Source: Saccharopolyspora elongata
Lineage (GTDB): Bacteria > Actinomycetota > Actinomycetes > Mycobacteriales > Pseudonocardiaceae
DNA: 64,000 bases
Assembly (NCBI RefSeq): GCF_004348985.1
Contig: NZ_SMKW01000034.1
Span: 1-64,000 of the forward strand
Direction: 5' to 3'
In this document: piece by piece, positions 24,313 to 33,414 of the stretch
Layout of the letters: each line of letters starts with the position of its first letter
Numbering within the stretch: the first letter of the stretch is position 1
Notes under the pieces: model-generated
Seen by the model: only the letters and a program-made list of their open reading frames with translations
Database searches by the model: none
Told to the model about the DNA's origin: nothing
Made by a program: the position numbers and the translations under genes

Positions 24313-24566
24313 ATGGCTGCCCTTCCCCTGACCTGTACCTGCTCGGGCTCGTGGTGACCTTCGGGATACGCACGTGGCTGCAGGTACGTCGCACCGGGGA
24401 TAGCGGCTTCCGCCGCCCCGCGGCTCGCATCGGATCGGCGACCTGGTGGGGAACGGTGCTGTTCGCGGCGGCACTCGTGCTCGGCACGGCTGCCCCAGCA
24501 CTCGCGGTAGCCGGCATCCTCGAGCCGTTGACGACCCTGCGCGACCCGGTCATCGAACTGCTAGGG
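24313..24566 (+). pseudogene. Truncated isoprenylcysteine methyltransferase-like gene
   Basis: LYLLGLVVTFGIRTWLQVRRTGDSGFR, then ARIGSATWWGTVLFAAALVLGTAAP matches the N-terminal two-helix region of ICMT-family methyltransferases. The natural start (MAALP at 24313) is out of frame with the rest, and homology ends after about 80 residues; the catalytic half is missing. Bases 24032-24312 show nothing else. Confidence 0.55.
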
Positions 24567-24755
24567 CGAGATCGGCGGCCGACCACGATGGCGGCGCAGC
24601 GGGCCTCCACAGTGGAGACAGGCCGGGGCAGGCGCTCGCGCCGACAGCCTTATGATGATCTTGAGTCGAGAGCTGACCCTCTCTTGGCCACCGCAACCGG
24701 CGCAGCGAACATCTCGCGCCGGCACATCCAGTCATCAGCCTAGGCATAGGGGCGC

Positions 24756-26009
24756 ATGTCCTCTTTCACCGTGTCCGCCAGCGAGCAGACACTGCCGATC
24801 CCCACCGTCGTCAAACCTCTGGTGCGCCCGATATGGTGGCAAGTCCTGGCAGTCGCGGCACTCGCACTGGCCGCGTTCAACGCTCGCACCGCAGTGACCG
24901 CGGTCGGCGCGGCACTGCCCGAGATCCGCACGACGCTGGGTCTCAGCACGACAGCCGTGGCGCTCCTCACAGCACTCCCCTGCCTCTGCATCGCCGCGAC
25001 GACACTCCTCGTGCCACCCCTTCGCCGCCGCAGCGGCACGCAGACCAGCGTCGTGGTGTTCCTCGGCATCCTGCTTGCCGGCCAAGCAGTGCGCATCACC
25101 CACGGTCAGTGGCTGTTGCTCGCAGGAACCATCCTGGCCTGCTGCGCGATCGGCGGCCTGCAAGTCCTCTTACCCGCCGTCTGCCGGCAGATCGGCGGCC
25201 TGCACACCGCCGCGCTCACGACATTGTCGGCCAGCATGATCGGAGCCGGTGCGGCCACAGCGACCGCGATCACTCCCTGGCTGACCACCATCCGCGGATG
25301 GCGCACGGGGCTGGGAATCTGGATCCTCCCCGTGGCGGCCGCGCTCTTCCTCTGGATACCGCTGTCACTGGCCCGAACGACACGCGCCGCATCCCCACCA
25401 CGAGCGCCGCGCTGGCGCCGCTCCCTCCTCAGAAGCGCTCGAGCCTGGTACCTGACCCTGTTCATGGGTCTGCAGTCGTTGCAAGCCCTTTCCCTGCTGT
25501 CCTGGCAGCCGGTCCTCCTACGAGCCACCGGAGCCAGCGCCGTCCACGCCGGCGCTCTCAGCGCTGGCAGCCTCGTGGTCAGCATCGTCGCCTCCGTGGT
25601 CATCACCGCGTCCTGCTACCGCAGCACCACACGCATCGGAATGTGGATGGTGCTGACCACCTGCAGCGGAGGTCTCGGTCTGCTGGGACTCCTCATCGCT
25701 GCGACCGCCGCTCCCTTCTTGTGGGCGGCGCTGCTCGGCGTGGGCATGGCCGCCCTCGCACCCGCCCTCGCCGCCATACCCGCACACGCCACCGGAGACG
25801 ACGAAACGACCCGGCTGTCCGCGATGGCCCAAGGCTATGGCTACCTGCTCGCGGCAGTCGGCCCCGCTCTCATCGGCACCCTCCGCGATATCACCGGCAC
25901 CGTTGACTGGGCACTCGCCGCCCTCCTGTTCTTCTGCCTCCTACAGCTCGTCTTCGCCGCCCTCGCGGCTCGTCGCCCCTACAGCCTCGACGCCACAACG
26001 ACCGTCTGA
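24756..26009 (+). CDS. MFS transporter (CynX/NimT type)
   Basis: Integral membrane protein of 417 residues with about 12 helices. LALAAFNARTAVTAVGAALPEI with the later LLPAVCRQ and GYGYLLAAVGPALIGTLRDITG is characteristic of the CynX/NimT (cyanate permease-like) MFS branch. Substrates in this branch vary (cyanate, nitroimidazole, small organic anions), so none is assigned. It stands alone and converges on the LysM gene. Confidence 0.85.
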   Translation: MSSFTVSASEQTLPIPTVVKPLVRPIWWQVLAVAALALAAFNARTAVTAVGAALPEIRTTLGLSTTAVALLTALPCLCIAATTLLVPPLRRRSGTQTSVVVFLGILLAGQAVRITHGQWLLLAGTILACCAIGGLQVLLPAVCRQIGGLHTAALTTLSASMIGAGAATATAITPWLTTIRGWRTGLGIWILPVAAALFLWIPLSLARTTRAASPPRAPRWRRSLLRSARAWYLTLFMGLQSLQALSLLSWQPVLLRATGASAVHAGALSAGSLVVSIVASVVITASCYRSTTRIGMWMVLTTCSGGLGLLGLLIAATAAPFLWAALLGVGMAALAPALAAIPAHATGDDETTRLSAMAQGYGYLLAAVGPALIGTLRDITGTVDWALAALLFFCLLQLVFAALAARRPYSLDATTTV

Positions 26010-26067
26010 CTGCGCGAGCCGACGGTGCACGAACGGTGATGGCGTCGGCTGACGAGGTTGCGGCCGG

Positions 26068-26409
26068 TCACTCCGCCTCGGCCGTCGACGCGCCTCGGGG
26101 GAGCGGAATGCAGATCGTCTGCCCGATGTGGATGACGTTCGGATTGGCGATGTGGTTGTAGTACCCCAGGCGCTGCCACTTCACGTTGTGCCGCTCACCG
26201 ATCTCGGAGAGCGTGTCCCCGTCCCGCACGGTGTAGGTCTTGCACACGTTCGCGTTCTTCGACAGGCGCAGCGGTTGGCCGGGGAAGATGAGGTTCGGGT
26301 TTTCTATGTTGTTGATGCGCTGGAGTTCCTTCCATGGAACGTGGAACCATTCGCCGATCTCGGAGAGCGTGTCGCCCTCCTGCACCGTGTAAGTGTTGCA
26401 GTTCGTCAT
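26068..26409 (-). CDS. Double LysM-domain protein without signal peptide
   Basis: Protein of 113 residues consisting almost entirely of two LysM repeats: YTVQEGDTLSEIGEWF with NPNLIFPGQPLRL, and YTVRDGDTLSEIGERH with NPNVIHIGQTICI. LysM binds N-acetylglucosamine polymers such as peptidoglycan. The start MTNCNTYTV leaves no room for a signal peptide, so it must leave by an unusual route, act after lysis, or serve as a structural part (LysM proteins also occur in contractile injection devices). The 200-base gap to the protease gene on the same strand may hold its own promoter. Confidence 0.85.
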   Translation of the reverse strand: MTNCNTYTVQEGDTLSEIGEWFHVPWKELQRINNIENPNLIFPGQPLRLSKNANVCKTYTVRDGDTLSEIGERHNVKWQRLGYYNHIANPNVIHIGQTICIPLPRGASTAEAE

Positions 26410-26610
26410 TGCTCAGCCTCCTCGTGATCAGCTGCGCGCTCGGCGCACAGGCGCCTCGTGTCCATGTAAGGCGCAGCCCGCGTGCTGCGGCAATGAGCAC
26501 CGGGATCCATTGAGGATCCATCTGGCCACGAACATGGCGGGTGTGCCGCAAGAGCCGGGCATTGTTCTCGGACGAGACTCGAACCGACCGGTCGACGCTG
26601 TCGAAGGTCC

Positions 26611-27480
26611 TTACCTCCGAAGGCTTTCGGCCGGTAGTTCCATCGGGACCGTGGGAAGCATGATGCCCAAGTCGACCGGGGCGGCGTGCGGGACCAGCGT
26701 CCCCTCCTCGGCGAGCTCTAGCAGGTTCGGGAGGGTGTAGGCCTCTGCGGCACCCATGTCCACCTCGTAGCCGAGGTCTTGCAGGCTGGCTACCGTGACT
26801 CTGCTGAGCGGATTGTTCTTCGCCGCGATGAACCCCGACATGAGTTCGCTGCGGAAGACGGTCTCGCGCCAGTGACTGCCGCGAGTGCCGGCTCCGCCGG
26901 TGTTCTCCACCGGAACGGCCCGCGGTCGGCCGTCGCGCAAACGGCCGTATTCCTGCTTCGCGGCCCGGCCGGTGAATGTGGGGTTGTCACCGTCCTCGTC
27001 GGCAAGCAGGCCCTTGCGGGACCACAGCTGGCCGCCGACGCCGAGCACATGACCCATCTCATGGGTGATCACGTCGTCGAGCGTGCGCTCTTCTTCCATC
27101 TTCTCCAGGTCATCGGTGTCGAACGACATCGCGCCCTTCGCAGGCAGGAAGGCCGAGGCGCCTGAGCCGGCCGTCCGGATGTGCGTCGGGCCGGCCTGGC
27201 CGAGGATCCTGCCGGGGCCGTCGATCCGCGCTCCTTGAGCGAGGATGAGGACGTCATCGATGACGTCACCATCGATTTCGACCTCCGGCAGATCACCCAC
27301 GATGACGCGAACCCACCGGTCCGCGGCCTGGGTGAACGCGGCCTGCTGCACCTCGGTCAGCCCGCCGAGGAACCGGACCTCGATGGTGAACGGGGACTCG
27401 GTTGCGGCAATCGCCTTCGCTTGACCTGCATCGGCACGGGCGGTGTAGACCGCACGAATACCCGTCGCACTTTTCGTCAT
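26611..27480 (-). CDS. Leishmanolysin-like zinc metallopeptidase
   Basis: Protein of 289 residues. The zinc site H140-E-M-G-H144 (DDVITHEMGHVLGVG) is followed by a candidate third His ligand in GSHWRE and a Met-turn in SELMSGF, as in the metzincin leishmanolysin family. N-terminal residues FTIEVRFLGGLTEVQQAAF and DDVLILAQGARIDGPG fit bacterial members. No signal peptide and no membrane segment are seen, which is odd for a secreted protease. It is divergent from the LuxR regulator gene. Confidence 0.82.
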   Translation of the reverse strand: MTKSATGIRAVYTARADAGQAKAIAATESPFTIEVRFLGGLTEVQQAAFTQAADRWVRVIVGDLPEVEIDGDVIDDVLILAQGARIDGPGRILGQAGPTHIRTAGSGASAFLPAKGAMSFDTDDLEKMEEERTLDDVITHEMGHVLGVGGQLWSRKGLLADEDGDNPTFTGRAAKQEYGRLRDGRPRAVPVENTGGAGTRGSHWRETVFRSELMSGFIAAKNNPLSRVTVASLQDLGYEVDMGAAEAYTLPNLLELAEEGTLVPHAAPVDLGIMLPTVPMELPAESLRR

Positions 27481-27837
27481 GGCGAAAAAGTCCTCCGCGA
27501 ATAGGAAAATCTACAAGGTCTGGAATATTCCTTTCCAGTCCGGATGCGTTTCGAACATGGCACCACTTCCAGCGCCGGCGCAACGGTCGAAGGTCCTGGC
27601 CGCGTTGCCCGAAACCCTTTGCGAGACAATGATAATCTCGCTCCGGCCTGCGGCAGATCGAGTGAGGCCGAGGAGTCGCGGCTGTCCTGACCTCGCGGCG
27701 ACGTTCGAGGACCAATTGCCATACCCGCCGCAGGCCTCGGCCCGGTATCGTGAACCCGAATCGGGCGTGCGATGCCTAGCGGCCAACTGAAGGGTTCTCG
27801 GCCAAGCCGCGGTGGCGCGGCGCCGGGGTGGTTCACA
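27481..27837. promoter_or_regulatory. Divergent promoter region, protease/LuxR
   Basis: 357 bases between two divergent starts. The protease side is comparatively AT-rich (around 27480-27540), as expected of a promoter. No repeated operator was found by eye, and no gene. Confidence 0.4.
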
Positions 27838-28554
27838 ATGATCGAGCTCATCATCGTCGCCGCGACGAGGTTCTACCGGGAGGGGTTGGCCCTTGTCCTC
27901 CAGAACGTCGACGGATTCGCGGTCCTCCCCACCCTTGCGCGACCGGAGGAACTAGAGCCGGATCTGACCGCGCGCAAGCACGCAGTGGTACTGCTCGATA
28001 TCGCCGACTTGCCGGACGGTCCCAGTGTCGTGATCTCCTTGCTGGCGAGGAATCCCGGCCTGCGGATCATTGCCTTGGGCGTGTCCGATCAGGAACATGA
28101 CGTCCTTGCGTATGCCGAGTTGGGCGCGGCGGGCTACCTGACACGGGAACATTCGATCTCCGAACTGATTCGGACGATAGAGAGTGTTGCCAATGGGGAG
28201 TTGCGGTGTTCGCCGCGCGTTGCCGCTGCCCTGTGCCGCAGGGTGGCCGAGCTGTCGGCGGAGTTGCAGCCCAGTCCGAACGCGGAGGTCCTGAGTCGCA
28301 GGGAAGCGCAGGTCGCCGTGCTGCTGGAGCAGGGCTTGTCCAATCAGGAGATCTCCCGGCAGTTGTGCATCGCCTTGGCGACTGTGAAGAACCACGTGCA
28401 CAACATCCTGGACAAGCTGGGGTTGCGGGGCCGTGCCGCGGCCGCCGCTTGGGCGCGGCAGCAACGCCTGGATCACTCCGTCCTCGTTCGCTCCACGCTG
28501 CACCAGGCCTTTCCGCCCAATAGCAGGCACCACTCCGACTGCCGCCCGGACTAG
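27838..28554 (+). CDS. LuxR-family response regulator with atypical receiver
   Basis: NarL-like protein of 238 residues. The receiver keeps the central Asp (VVLLDIADLPDG) but lacks the usual N-terminal acidic pair (here IIVAATRFYREGL in place of VVDDHPLVREGL) and the conserved Lys (GYLTREH in place of GYLLKD). The C-terminal HTH is intact (LSRREAQVAVLLEQGLSNQEISRQL, ATVKNHVHNILDKL). It is therefore probably not controlled by ordinary phosphorylation, and no histidine kinase is adjacent. It sits between the protease and the nuclease/papain/hydrolase genes and is the natural candidate to control them. Confidence 0.85.
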   Translation: MIELIIVAATRFYREGLALVLQNVDGFAVLPTLARPEELEPDLTARKHAVVLLDIADLPDGPSVVISLLARNPGLRIIALGVSDQEHDVLAYAELGAAGYLTREHSISELIRTIESVANGELRCSPRVAAALCRRVAELSAELQPSPNAEVLSRREAQVAVLLEQGLSNQEISRQLCIALATVKNHVHNILDKLGLRGRAAAAAWARQQRLDHSVLVRSTLHQAFPPNSRHHSDCRPD

Positions 28555-28615
28555 CCCTCGGGAGGTCTCACGGCGCAGCCGGTTGCCACCGGACCACGAA
28601 TCGAAAGGCCTGATC

Positions 28616-29587
28616 ATGCAATCTCGACACAAGCTGTCCGTTCCGCTCAACATCACGGTAGAAGTAGGGGCATCGGCCGCCGCCGAGACCGCTCAGGTCG
28701 CGTACCTCGATGGCGCGCCGCTCGAAATCGCCCGCCCCCGCTCCTACTACGAGGGCTACACCGGGTACGACCCGGAATTCCTCGGGCCCGGATTACCGCT
28801 ACCGGAACTCTCCGACGAACAGCGCCGCAATGCCGCGAAGGTCAACAACGCCCCGCCCGGCGGAGATCCCACCGTTCTCCCGTACACGCACTTCAGCATC
28901 GTCGTGAACCGGCGCCGCCAACTCGCCTACTACGCGGTGGTGAACATCGACGGCAGCAGGAGCGCCGGTTTCGAACGGCAGGCGGACAAGTGGTTCTTCG
29001 ACTCCCGCATCGCGGAATCAGAGCAGATCGGCGAGTCCCTCTACCGGCGCAACGCGCTGGACCGGGGTCATCTCGTCCGGCGGCTCGATCCGGTCTGGGG
29101 AGACGACCTGGCACGAGCGAACGACGACACCTTCCACTTCACGAACTGCGCGCCACAGCACGAGAAGTTCAACCAGGGGACAGAGCTCTGGCTGGGTCTT
29201 GAGAACTTCATACTCGAGAACGCCGACCTCACGGACAAGAAGATGACCGTGTTCACCGGCCCGGTCATGACCGATGACGACCCGCTGTACAAGGGCGCCC
29301 GGCTTCCCCTGGCGTTCTGGAAGGTCGTCGGCTACTGCAAACCCGATGGCGCGCTTCGCGTCTCCGCGTACATGCTCGAGCAAACGCAACTGATCGAAGA
29401 CATGCTCCCCTTCGAAGCCCTCTTCGATGCCGGAACGTACCGCATCTCGCTGGAACAATTGCGAGAACGCGCGGGTCTTGATTTCCAGTACCTCGAACCG
29501 CACGAAACCCCGTTGACGTCCGACGGGCTCGAAGCGCGAGTGCGCGGAGTGCCGTTGAAGGACGACTACTCGAACTTGGTGCTCTAG
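28616..29587 (+). CDS. DNA/RNA non-specific endonuclease
   Basis: Nuclease of 323 residues of the NUC1/Serratia-nuclease family. The DRGH motif has catalytic H152 (NALDRGHLVRRLDPVWG), and the metal-site Asn follows in FTNCAPQHEKFNQG. The C-terminal domain MTVFTGPVMTDDDPLYKG fits the family. No signal peptide, although relatives are usually secreted or are toxin domains. No immunity-like gene is obvious beside it. It follows the LuxR gene by 61 bases, likely co-transcribed. It could be an injected or lysis-released effector. Confidence 0.88.
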   Translation: MQSRHKLSVPLNITVEVGASAAAETAQVAYLDGAPLEIARPRSYYEGYTGYDPEFLGPGLPLPELSDEQRRNAAKVNNAPPGGDPTVLPYTHFSIVVNRRRQLAYYAVVNIDGSRSAGFERQADKWFFDSRIAESEQIGESLYRRNALDRGHLVRRLDPVWGDDLARANDDTFHFTNCAPQHEKFNQGTELWLGLENFILENADLTDKKMTVFTGPVMTDDDPLYKGARLPLAFWKVVGYCKPDGALRVSAYMLEQTQLIEDMLPFEALFDAGTYRISLEQLRERAGLDFQYLEPHETPLTSDGLEARVRGVPLKDDYSNLVL

Positions 29588-29735
29588 CTCGTGGGACGGG
29601 CGCCGGTAGGTGAACGCGCCTGAATCCCGTTTGGATCGATGTGCTCATTGATGTCGCTCACGCGCCACCGGCTTACTGGTCGTGCCCGCCCGCGTTCCGG
29701 CGAACGGGCAGTTGCACAGCGCGAGTGGAGGAACC

Positions 29736-30500
29736 ATGCGATACCGCCCGATCGATCGAGATCCAGACGACGAGCGCCTGGGGCGCTTCCTCCCCGACGA
29801 TTGGCGCCACGTCGAGAACTACCCGTTGACCGCCGCGAGCCGACCCGCACAGGTACCGGTGGTGATCGGTGTCAACTGGTACACCGAATTCGACCGCCCC
29901 CAAGCGGGCGAGGACGGCGTTCCGTTCGTGGCCCGGGAGGGGGCGAAGTCGCTCACCAGGATTCGGGGCGGGCACGCCGTGTGCCTGGAACCCGGCGGAG
30001 AGCCGGACCGCGAGCAGTGGTGGAAGTTCTACGACCAGGGAAGCGAGGGCGCCTGCGTCGGATTCGCCTGGACCCGGTGCATGACGATCCTGAACGACGA
30101 GTTGTACACGGCCTGGTGGCTGTGGGACCGGGCCAAGGACCGCGATCAGTGGCCCGAGACCAACCCGGGCGATTCCAACGGAACATCCTGTCGCGCCGCG
30201 GCCGAGGTATTGGCCTCGGCAGGGCACGTCGACTGGGAAAACTCCCACGCCAACGACGACCACACCGAGCGCGTCCGCTACGTCGCCGATGCGGCCGACG
30301 GCATCAAGGTGTTCCGCTGGGCGGCATCGGTCGACGACGTGCATGCCGTACTCGGCAACACCCGCGCGGACGAGCTCGGTGCCGTGCCGTTCCTGAACTC
30401 CTGGGGCACCGACTACCCGCACCGGGTGTGGATGCCGGACGAGGTCCTGGATCGACTGATGCGGGAGGACGGCGAGATCGCCGTGCCGACCGACCGCTAG
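29736..30500 (+). CDS. Papain-like C1 cysteine peptidase with permuted motif order
   Basis: Protein of 254 residues. The papain motifs are all present but in an unusual order: His first (IRGGH80AVCL, preceded by VVIGVNWYTEF), then Gln/Cys (Q101-GSEGA-C107-VGFA), then Asn (LN221SWGTDYPH). In classical papain the order is Cys, His, Asn. The block carrying VNWYTEF..GGHAV, normally after the Cys helix domain, has moved to the N-terminus. ATG with GGAGGA six bases upstream. No signal peptide or pro-domain is evident. It lies between the nuclease and hydrolase genes on the same strand. Confidence 0.75.
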   Translation: MRYRPIDRDPDDERLGRFLPDDWRHVENYPLTAASRPAQVPVVIGVNWYTEFDRPQAGEDGVPFVAREGAKSLTRIRGGHAVCLEPGGEPDREQWWKFYDQGSEGACVGFAWTRCMTILNDELYTAWWLWDRAKDRDQWPETNPGDSNGTSCRAAAEVLASAGHVDWENSHANDDHTERVRYVADAADGIKVFRWAASVDDVHAVLGNTRADELGAVPFLNSWGTDYPHRVWMPDEVLDRLMREDGEIAVPTDR

Positions 30501-30647
30501 CCCCACCGGGACCAGCCCTCGAAGTCCGGCACGAGCCGTGGACCGCGGGCTGAACCTGCTGGATCCCTTCTAGTTCCTCGAGAATCGTTTCTTCCTGATG
30601 GGAGTGGTCAGCCCGGTGTGACGTCGCCTGCGACTCGGGGAGGAGAC

Positions 30648-31967
30648 ATGGAGTCACATCTCGGCGATGTGCCGTACTGGGAGGTCGAGTTCGATGCGAG
30701 GGGCGTGCCCCGCCAGGGTGGAAATCTGCCCGAGACCACCGCAACCGCGGGGCTGCGCGAGCTCTTCGTCTTCAGCCATGGCTGGAACAGCTCCTTCGGC
30801 GGCGCACGTGACCTCTACTCGACGATGTTCGGACTCATCGCGGGGATGCTCTCGGCCGAGCAGAGGGCGAATGCGGGGTTCGTCGGCGTGCTTTGGCCCG
30901 CGTTGCTGTTCCCCGAGGATGCCCCGGCCGACACCGGCCCACCGGTCCCGCGGTCGTCGGCGACGCACGACCTGGGGGCCCTGGCCTCCCCACAGCCCAC
31001 CGGAGAGATGTCCACCGGTGCCGACCTCGCGAAATCGCTCGCCCCTGCCTTTCCGAACCAGGAGGAGCGGCTGGAGCAGATCGGCCAGCTGCTCGACCGG
31101 CAGCCGCAGGACCGGGACCGGCTCCTGGAGTTCCTCCGCCTGGCGAGAGGACTCGTGACCACTTCCAGCAACGCCCCGGAGGACGCGGGAGAAGCAGCGG
31201 TGCTGAGCGCACCACCGGGACGGGTGTTCGACGCGATGGCGGCGCTCGCACCCGTCGACGGTGGAAGTGAGCAGGCGTTCAATCCGTTCGGGCGGATGTG
31301 GCGGGGAGCGCGGGAGGCGTTGCGGGTCCTCAGCTACTACGAGATGAAGGAACGCGCCGGGGTGGTCGGTCGCGACGGCCTCGGCCCCCTGCTCGGACAG
31401 CTGGCGCACACCATCCCCGGCGTGCGCGTGCACCTCCTCGGCCACAGCTTCGGCGCCCGGCTCGTCTCGTTCGCCCTCGGGGGGCTTCCGCCTGAGCGGC
31501 GTGGTGCGAACAGCCCGGTCAAATCCCTGTACCTGTTGCAGGGCGCTTTCAGCCACTTCGCGTTCGCACCGCGAGCTCCGGTGCGGGACGGCGCCGGCGT
31601 GCTGGCCGATTGCGCCGACCGGGTCGACGGCCCGCTCGTGTGCACGTTCAGCGAGGCCGACCGCGCGGTCGGCTGGTGGTATCCCAACGCCAGCAGGCTG
31701 GCCTGGCAGGGCGCCGAGTTGGTGGACCGGATCAACTACCGCTGGGGAGCGATGGGCTACGACGGCTACCAGCAGAGCGGAGCCCAGACCGTCACGATGG
31801 CCCAGCAGGGCACGGACTACGGGTTCCAGCCGGGCATGTTCTACCGCCTCGACGCCAACGACGTCATCAAGCGGAACCTGTCCTGGTTCGCCCAGGCTCA
31901 CTGCGACATCCGGCATCCGGAGGTGGCGTGGGCTGCGGCCTCGGCCGCTCGATCGCTGTGCAGGTGA
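30648..31967 (+). CDS. Alpha/beta hydrolase
   Basis: Protein of 439 residues. An early FVFSHGWNSSF gives the oxyanion-type HG motif, and the nucleophile elbow is G265-H-S267-F-G (VHLLGHSFGARLVSFAL), typical of esterases and lipases acting on hydrophobic or cell-wall substrates. A long helical insertion (about 90-230) lies between them. The late His is likely in the C-terminal AQAHCDIRHPEV. No signal peptide. AGGAG precedes the ATG. The stop overlaps the GTG of the next gene, so the two are coupled. Confidence 0.8.
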   Translation: MESHLGDVPYWEVEFDARGVPRQGGNLPETTATAGLRELFVFSHGWNSSFGGARDLYSTMFGLIAGMLSAEQRANAGFVGVLWPALLFPEDAPADTGPPVPRSSATHDLGALASPQPTGEMSTGADLAKSLAPAFPNQEERLEQIGQLLDRQPQDRDRLLEFLRLARGLVTTSSNAPEDAGEAAVLSAPPGRVFDAMAALAPVDGGSEQAFNPFGRMWRGAREALRVLSYYEMKERAGVVGRDGLGPLLGQLAHTIPGVRVHLLGHSFGARLVSFALGGLPPERRGANSPVKSLYLLQGAFSHFAFAPRAPVRDGAGVLADCADRVDGPLVCTFSEADRAVGWWYPNASRLAWQGAELVDRINYRWGAMGYDGYQQSGAQTVTMAQQGTDYGFQPGMFYRLDANDVIKRNLSWFAQAHCDIRHPEVAWAAASAARSLCR

Positions 31968-33094
31968 GAGCCGTGAACGCCGCACGAAACACCGGTCAGG
32001 ACGCCGTTTCACGACGAGGCTCTGATCAGCGATGGCCTTGGGGATTCAGAGCGCTCGCCCGCATAGACGAGCTGAGGGCATTCGTGGACTGGGCGGAGAA
32101 CTGCTCCGCGCCGAGCGAGCTGTGCACCGAGAAGTTGGCGGCCCATGCCCGCACCCACCTGGAGTGCGCGCAGAGAGATGTCCGCGGCACTTGGTGGCCG
32201 CGACGGGCTCACGGGGTGGACAGCGCGCTCGCCCACATCCACGCGGCCCACGTCCTCATTCTCCAGATCGTTTCGCTCGACGACCTCCACAGCATGCTGG
32301 CCGACCTCCTCATGCTGATCGAGGCGCACCTGCCACCCGAGGACAGACGCCGACTGTCCGTCGAGAGGATCTTCAAGAGCTCCGAGGGCGGAAGACTTGC
32401 CCAGTCGCAGCGACAGACCGTGATCGATGCCGTGCGCGAGGCGTACCGGGTCCAGCGGCACGAGGTCGTCCGCGAGCGCAGTTTCGCACAACTCGTGTGG
32501 TGTTGGGCGATCGGCCTGCTGGGCATAGCCATCACGATCGCGTTCTTCACCGCCTTCATTCCGACACTGCTGCCGATCTGCTTCGGGCCCACTCCCAACG
32601 TGCCGTCAGCAGAAATAGTCGAGCCACCCCGCGGACTGATAGTCGTGTGCCCTCTCGGCCAACAATCGTTCACCGGAAATATGGACTTGAGCTCGGAATT
32701 CGCCGCATCGAGCGGCGACTACGCAGTCGTCGAGACAGTCGGGTTCGTTGCGGCGGCGGTGACCGCTGCCGCAGCGCTGCACCAGCTCAGAGGCAGTCCG
32801 ACCGCGTCCAACGTGCCGCTCGCGCTCGCGTGCCTCAAGCTTCCCGCCGGTGCCTTGACAGCCGTGCTCGGGCTCCTGCTCATGCGCGGCGAATTCGTAC
32901 CCGGGTTGACGTCCCTCGATTCGTCGGCGCAGATCATCGGCTGGGCCGTCATCTTCGGAGCCGCACAGCACCTGTTCACGAAGGTCGTCGACGCCCGAGG
33001 CCGGGAAGTCATGGAGGCGGCGCCAAGTCCGCAGCCCGCGGCCGCGCCCCAAGGGGCACCGGCACGGCTGGAACCTCTCCACGGCCGCGCGTGA
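31964..33094 (+). CDS. Four-helix membrane protein of unknown function
   Basis: Protein of 376 residues starting at a GTG that overlaps the hydrolase stop (GTGA); a second GTG three codons later is possible. The first 175 residues are soluble and helical (IDELRAFVDWAENC, LADLLMLIEAHLPPEDRRRL). Four hydrophobic helices follow (about residues 178-205, 263-285, 293-315, 328-345), with an outward or loop segment between the first two. It ends in a Pro/Ala-rich tail. The ending AQIIGWAVIFGAAQHLFTKVVD recalls other bacterial hypothetical membrane proteins, but I cannot name the family. Coupling suggests it works with the hydrolase. Confidence 0.7.
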   Translation: MRAVNAARNTGQDAVSRRGSDQRWPWGFRALARIDELRAFVDWAENCSAPSELCTEKLAAHARTHLECAQRDVRGTWWPRRAHGVDSALAHIHAAHVLILQIVSLDDLHSMLADLLMLIEAHLPPEDRRRLSVERIFKSSEGGRLAQSQRQTVIDAVREAYRVQRHEVVRERSFAQLVWCWAIGLLGIAITIAFFTAFIPTLLPICFGPTPNVPSAEIVEPPRGLIVVCPLGQQSFTGNMDLSSEFAASSGDYAVVETVGFVAAAVTAAAALHQLRGSPTASNVPLALACLKLPAGALTAVLGLLLMRGEFVPGLTSLDSSAQIIGWAVIFGAAQHLFTKVVDARGREVMEAAPSPQPAAAPQGAPARLEPLHGRA

Positions 33095-33208
33095 ACCACG
33101 CCCCGCCGCCAGCACTACGACCGCATCGCCCGGGTCACCTGGCTTCTGACGGCGATTTCGCGCGAAACCGCCAACCTCTTCGAAACAGACAGCCACCGGC
33201 CTGCGGGT

Positions 33209-33297
33209 TCAGGTTTGGACGGCGGTCCCGGCGCCGATGAGCGCGTCGACGTCGTGGTCGGTGAGCCCGGCTTTCGCCGGCGCAGCGAGAGCTCGTG
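33209..33297 (-). pseudogene. Possible CoA-transferase C-terminal scrap
   Basis: The minus-strand translation AKAGLTDHDVDALIGAGTAVQT, ending in a stop at 33209, resembles the last helix of acyl-CoA transferases. Nothing upstream in frame continues the match. The rest of 33095-33414 shows no gene. Confidence 0.35.
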
Positions 33298-33414
33298 TGG
33301 CTCATCGCAGAAGAGGGTGTAGTTGGAGCCTGTCGGTTTTCGAGGTCGTCTGCACGGATTGTCACGCGGCTGCACTCCTGTCCAGGCGCGGCGAGACGTG
33401 CGCCGGGGAACGAG

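Noticed and set aside
29736..30500. Reading the papain-like gene as a pseudogene
   Set aside because: The frame is intact with all motifs conserved and a good RBS; only the motif order is unusual.
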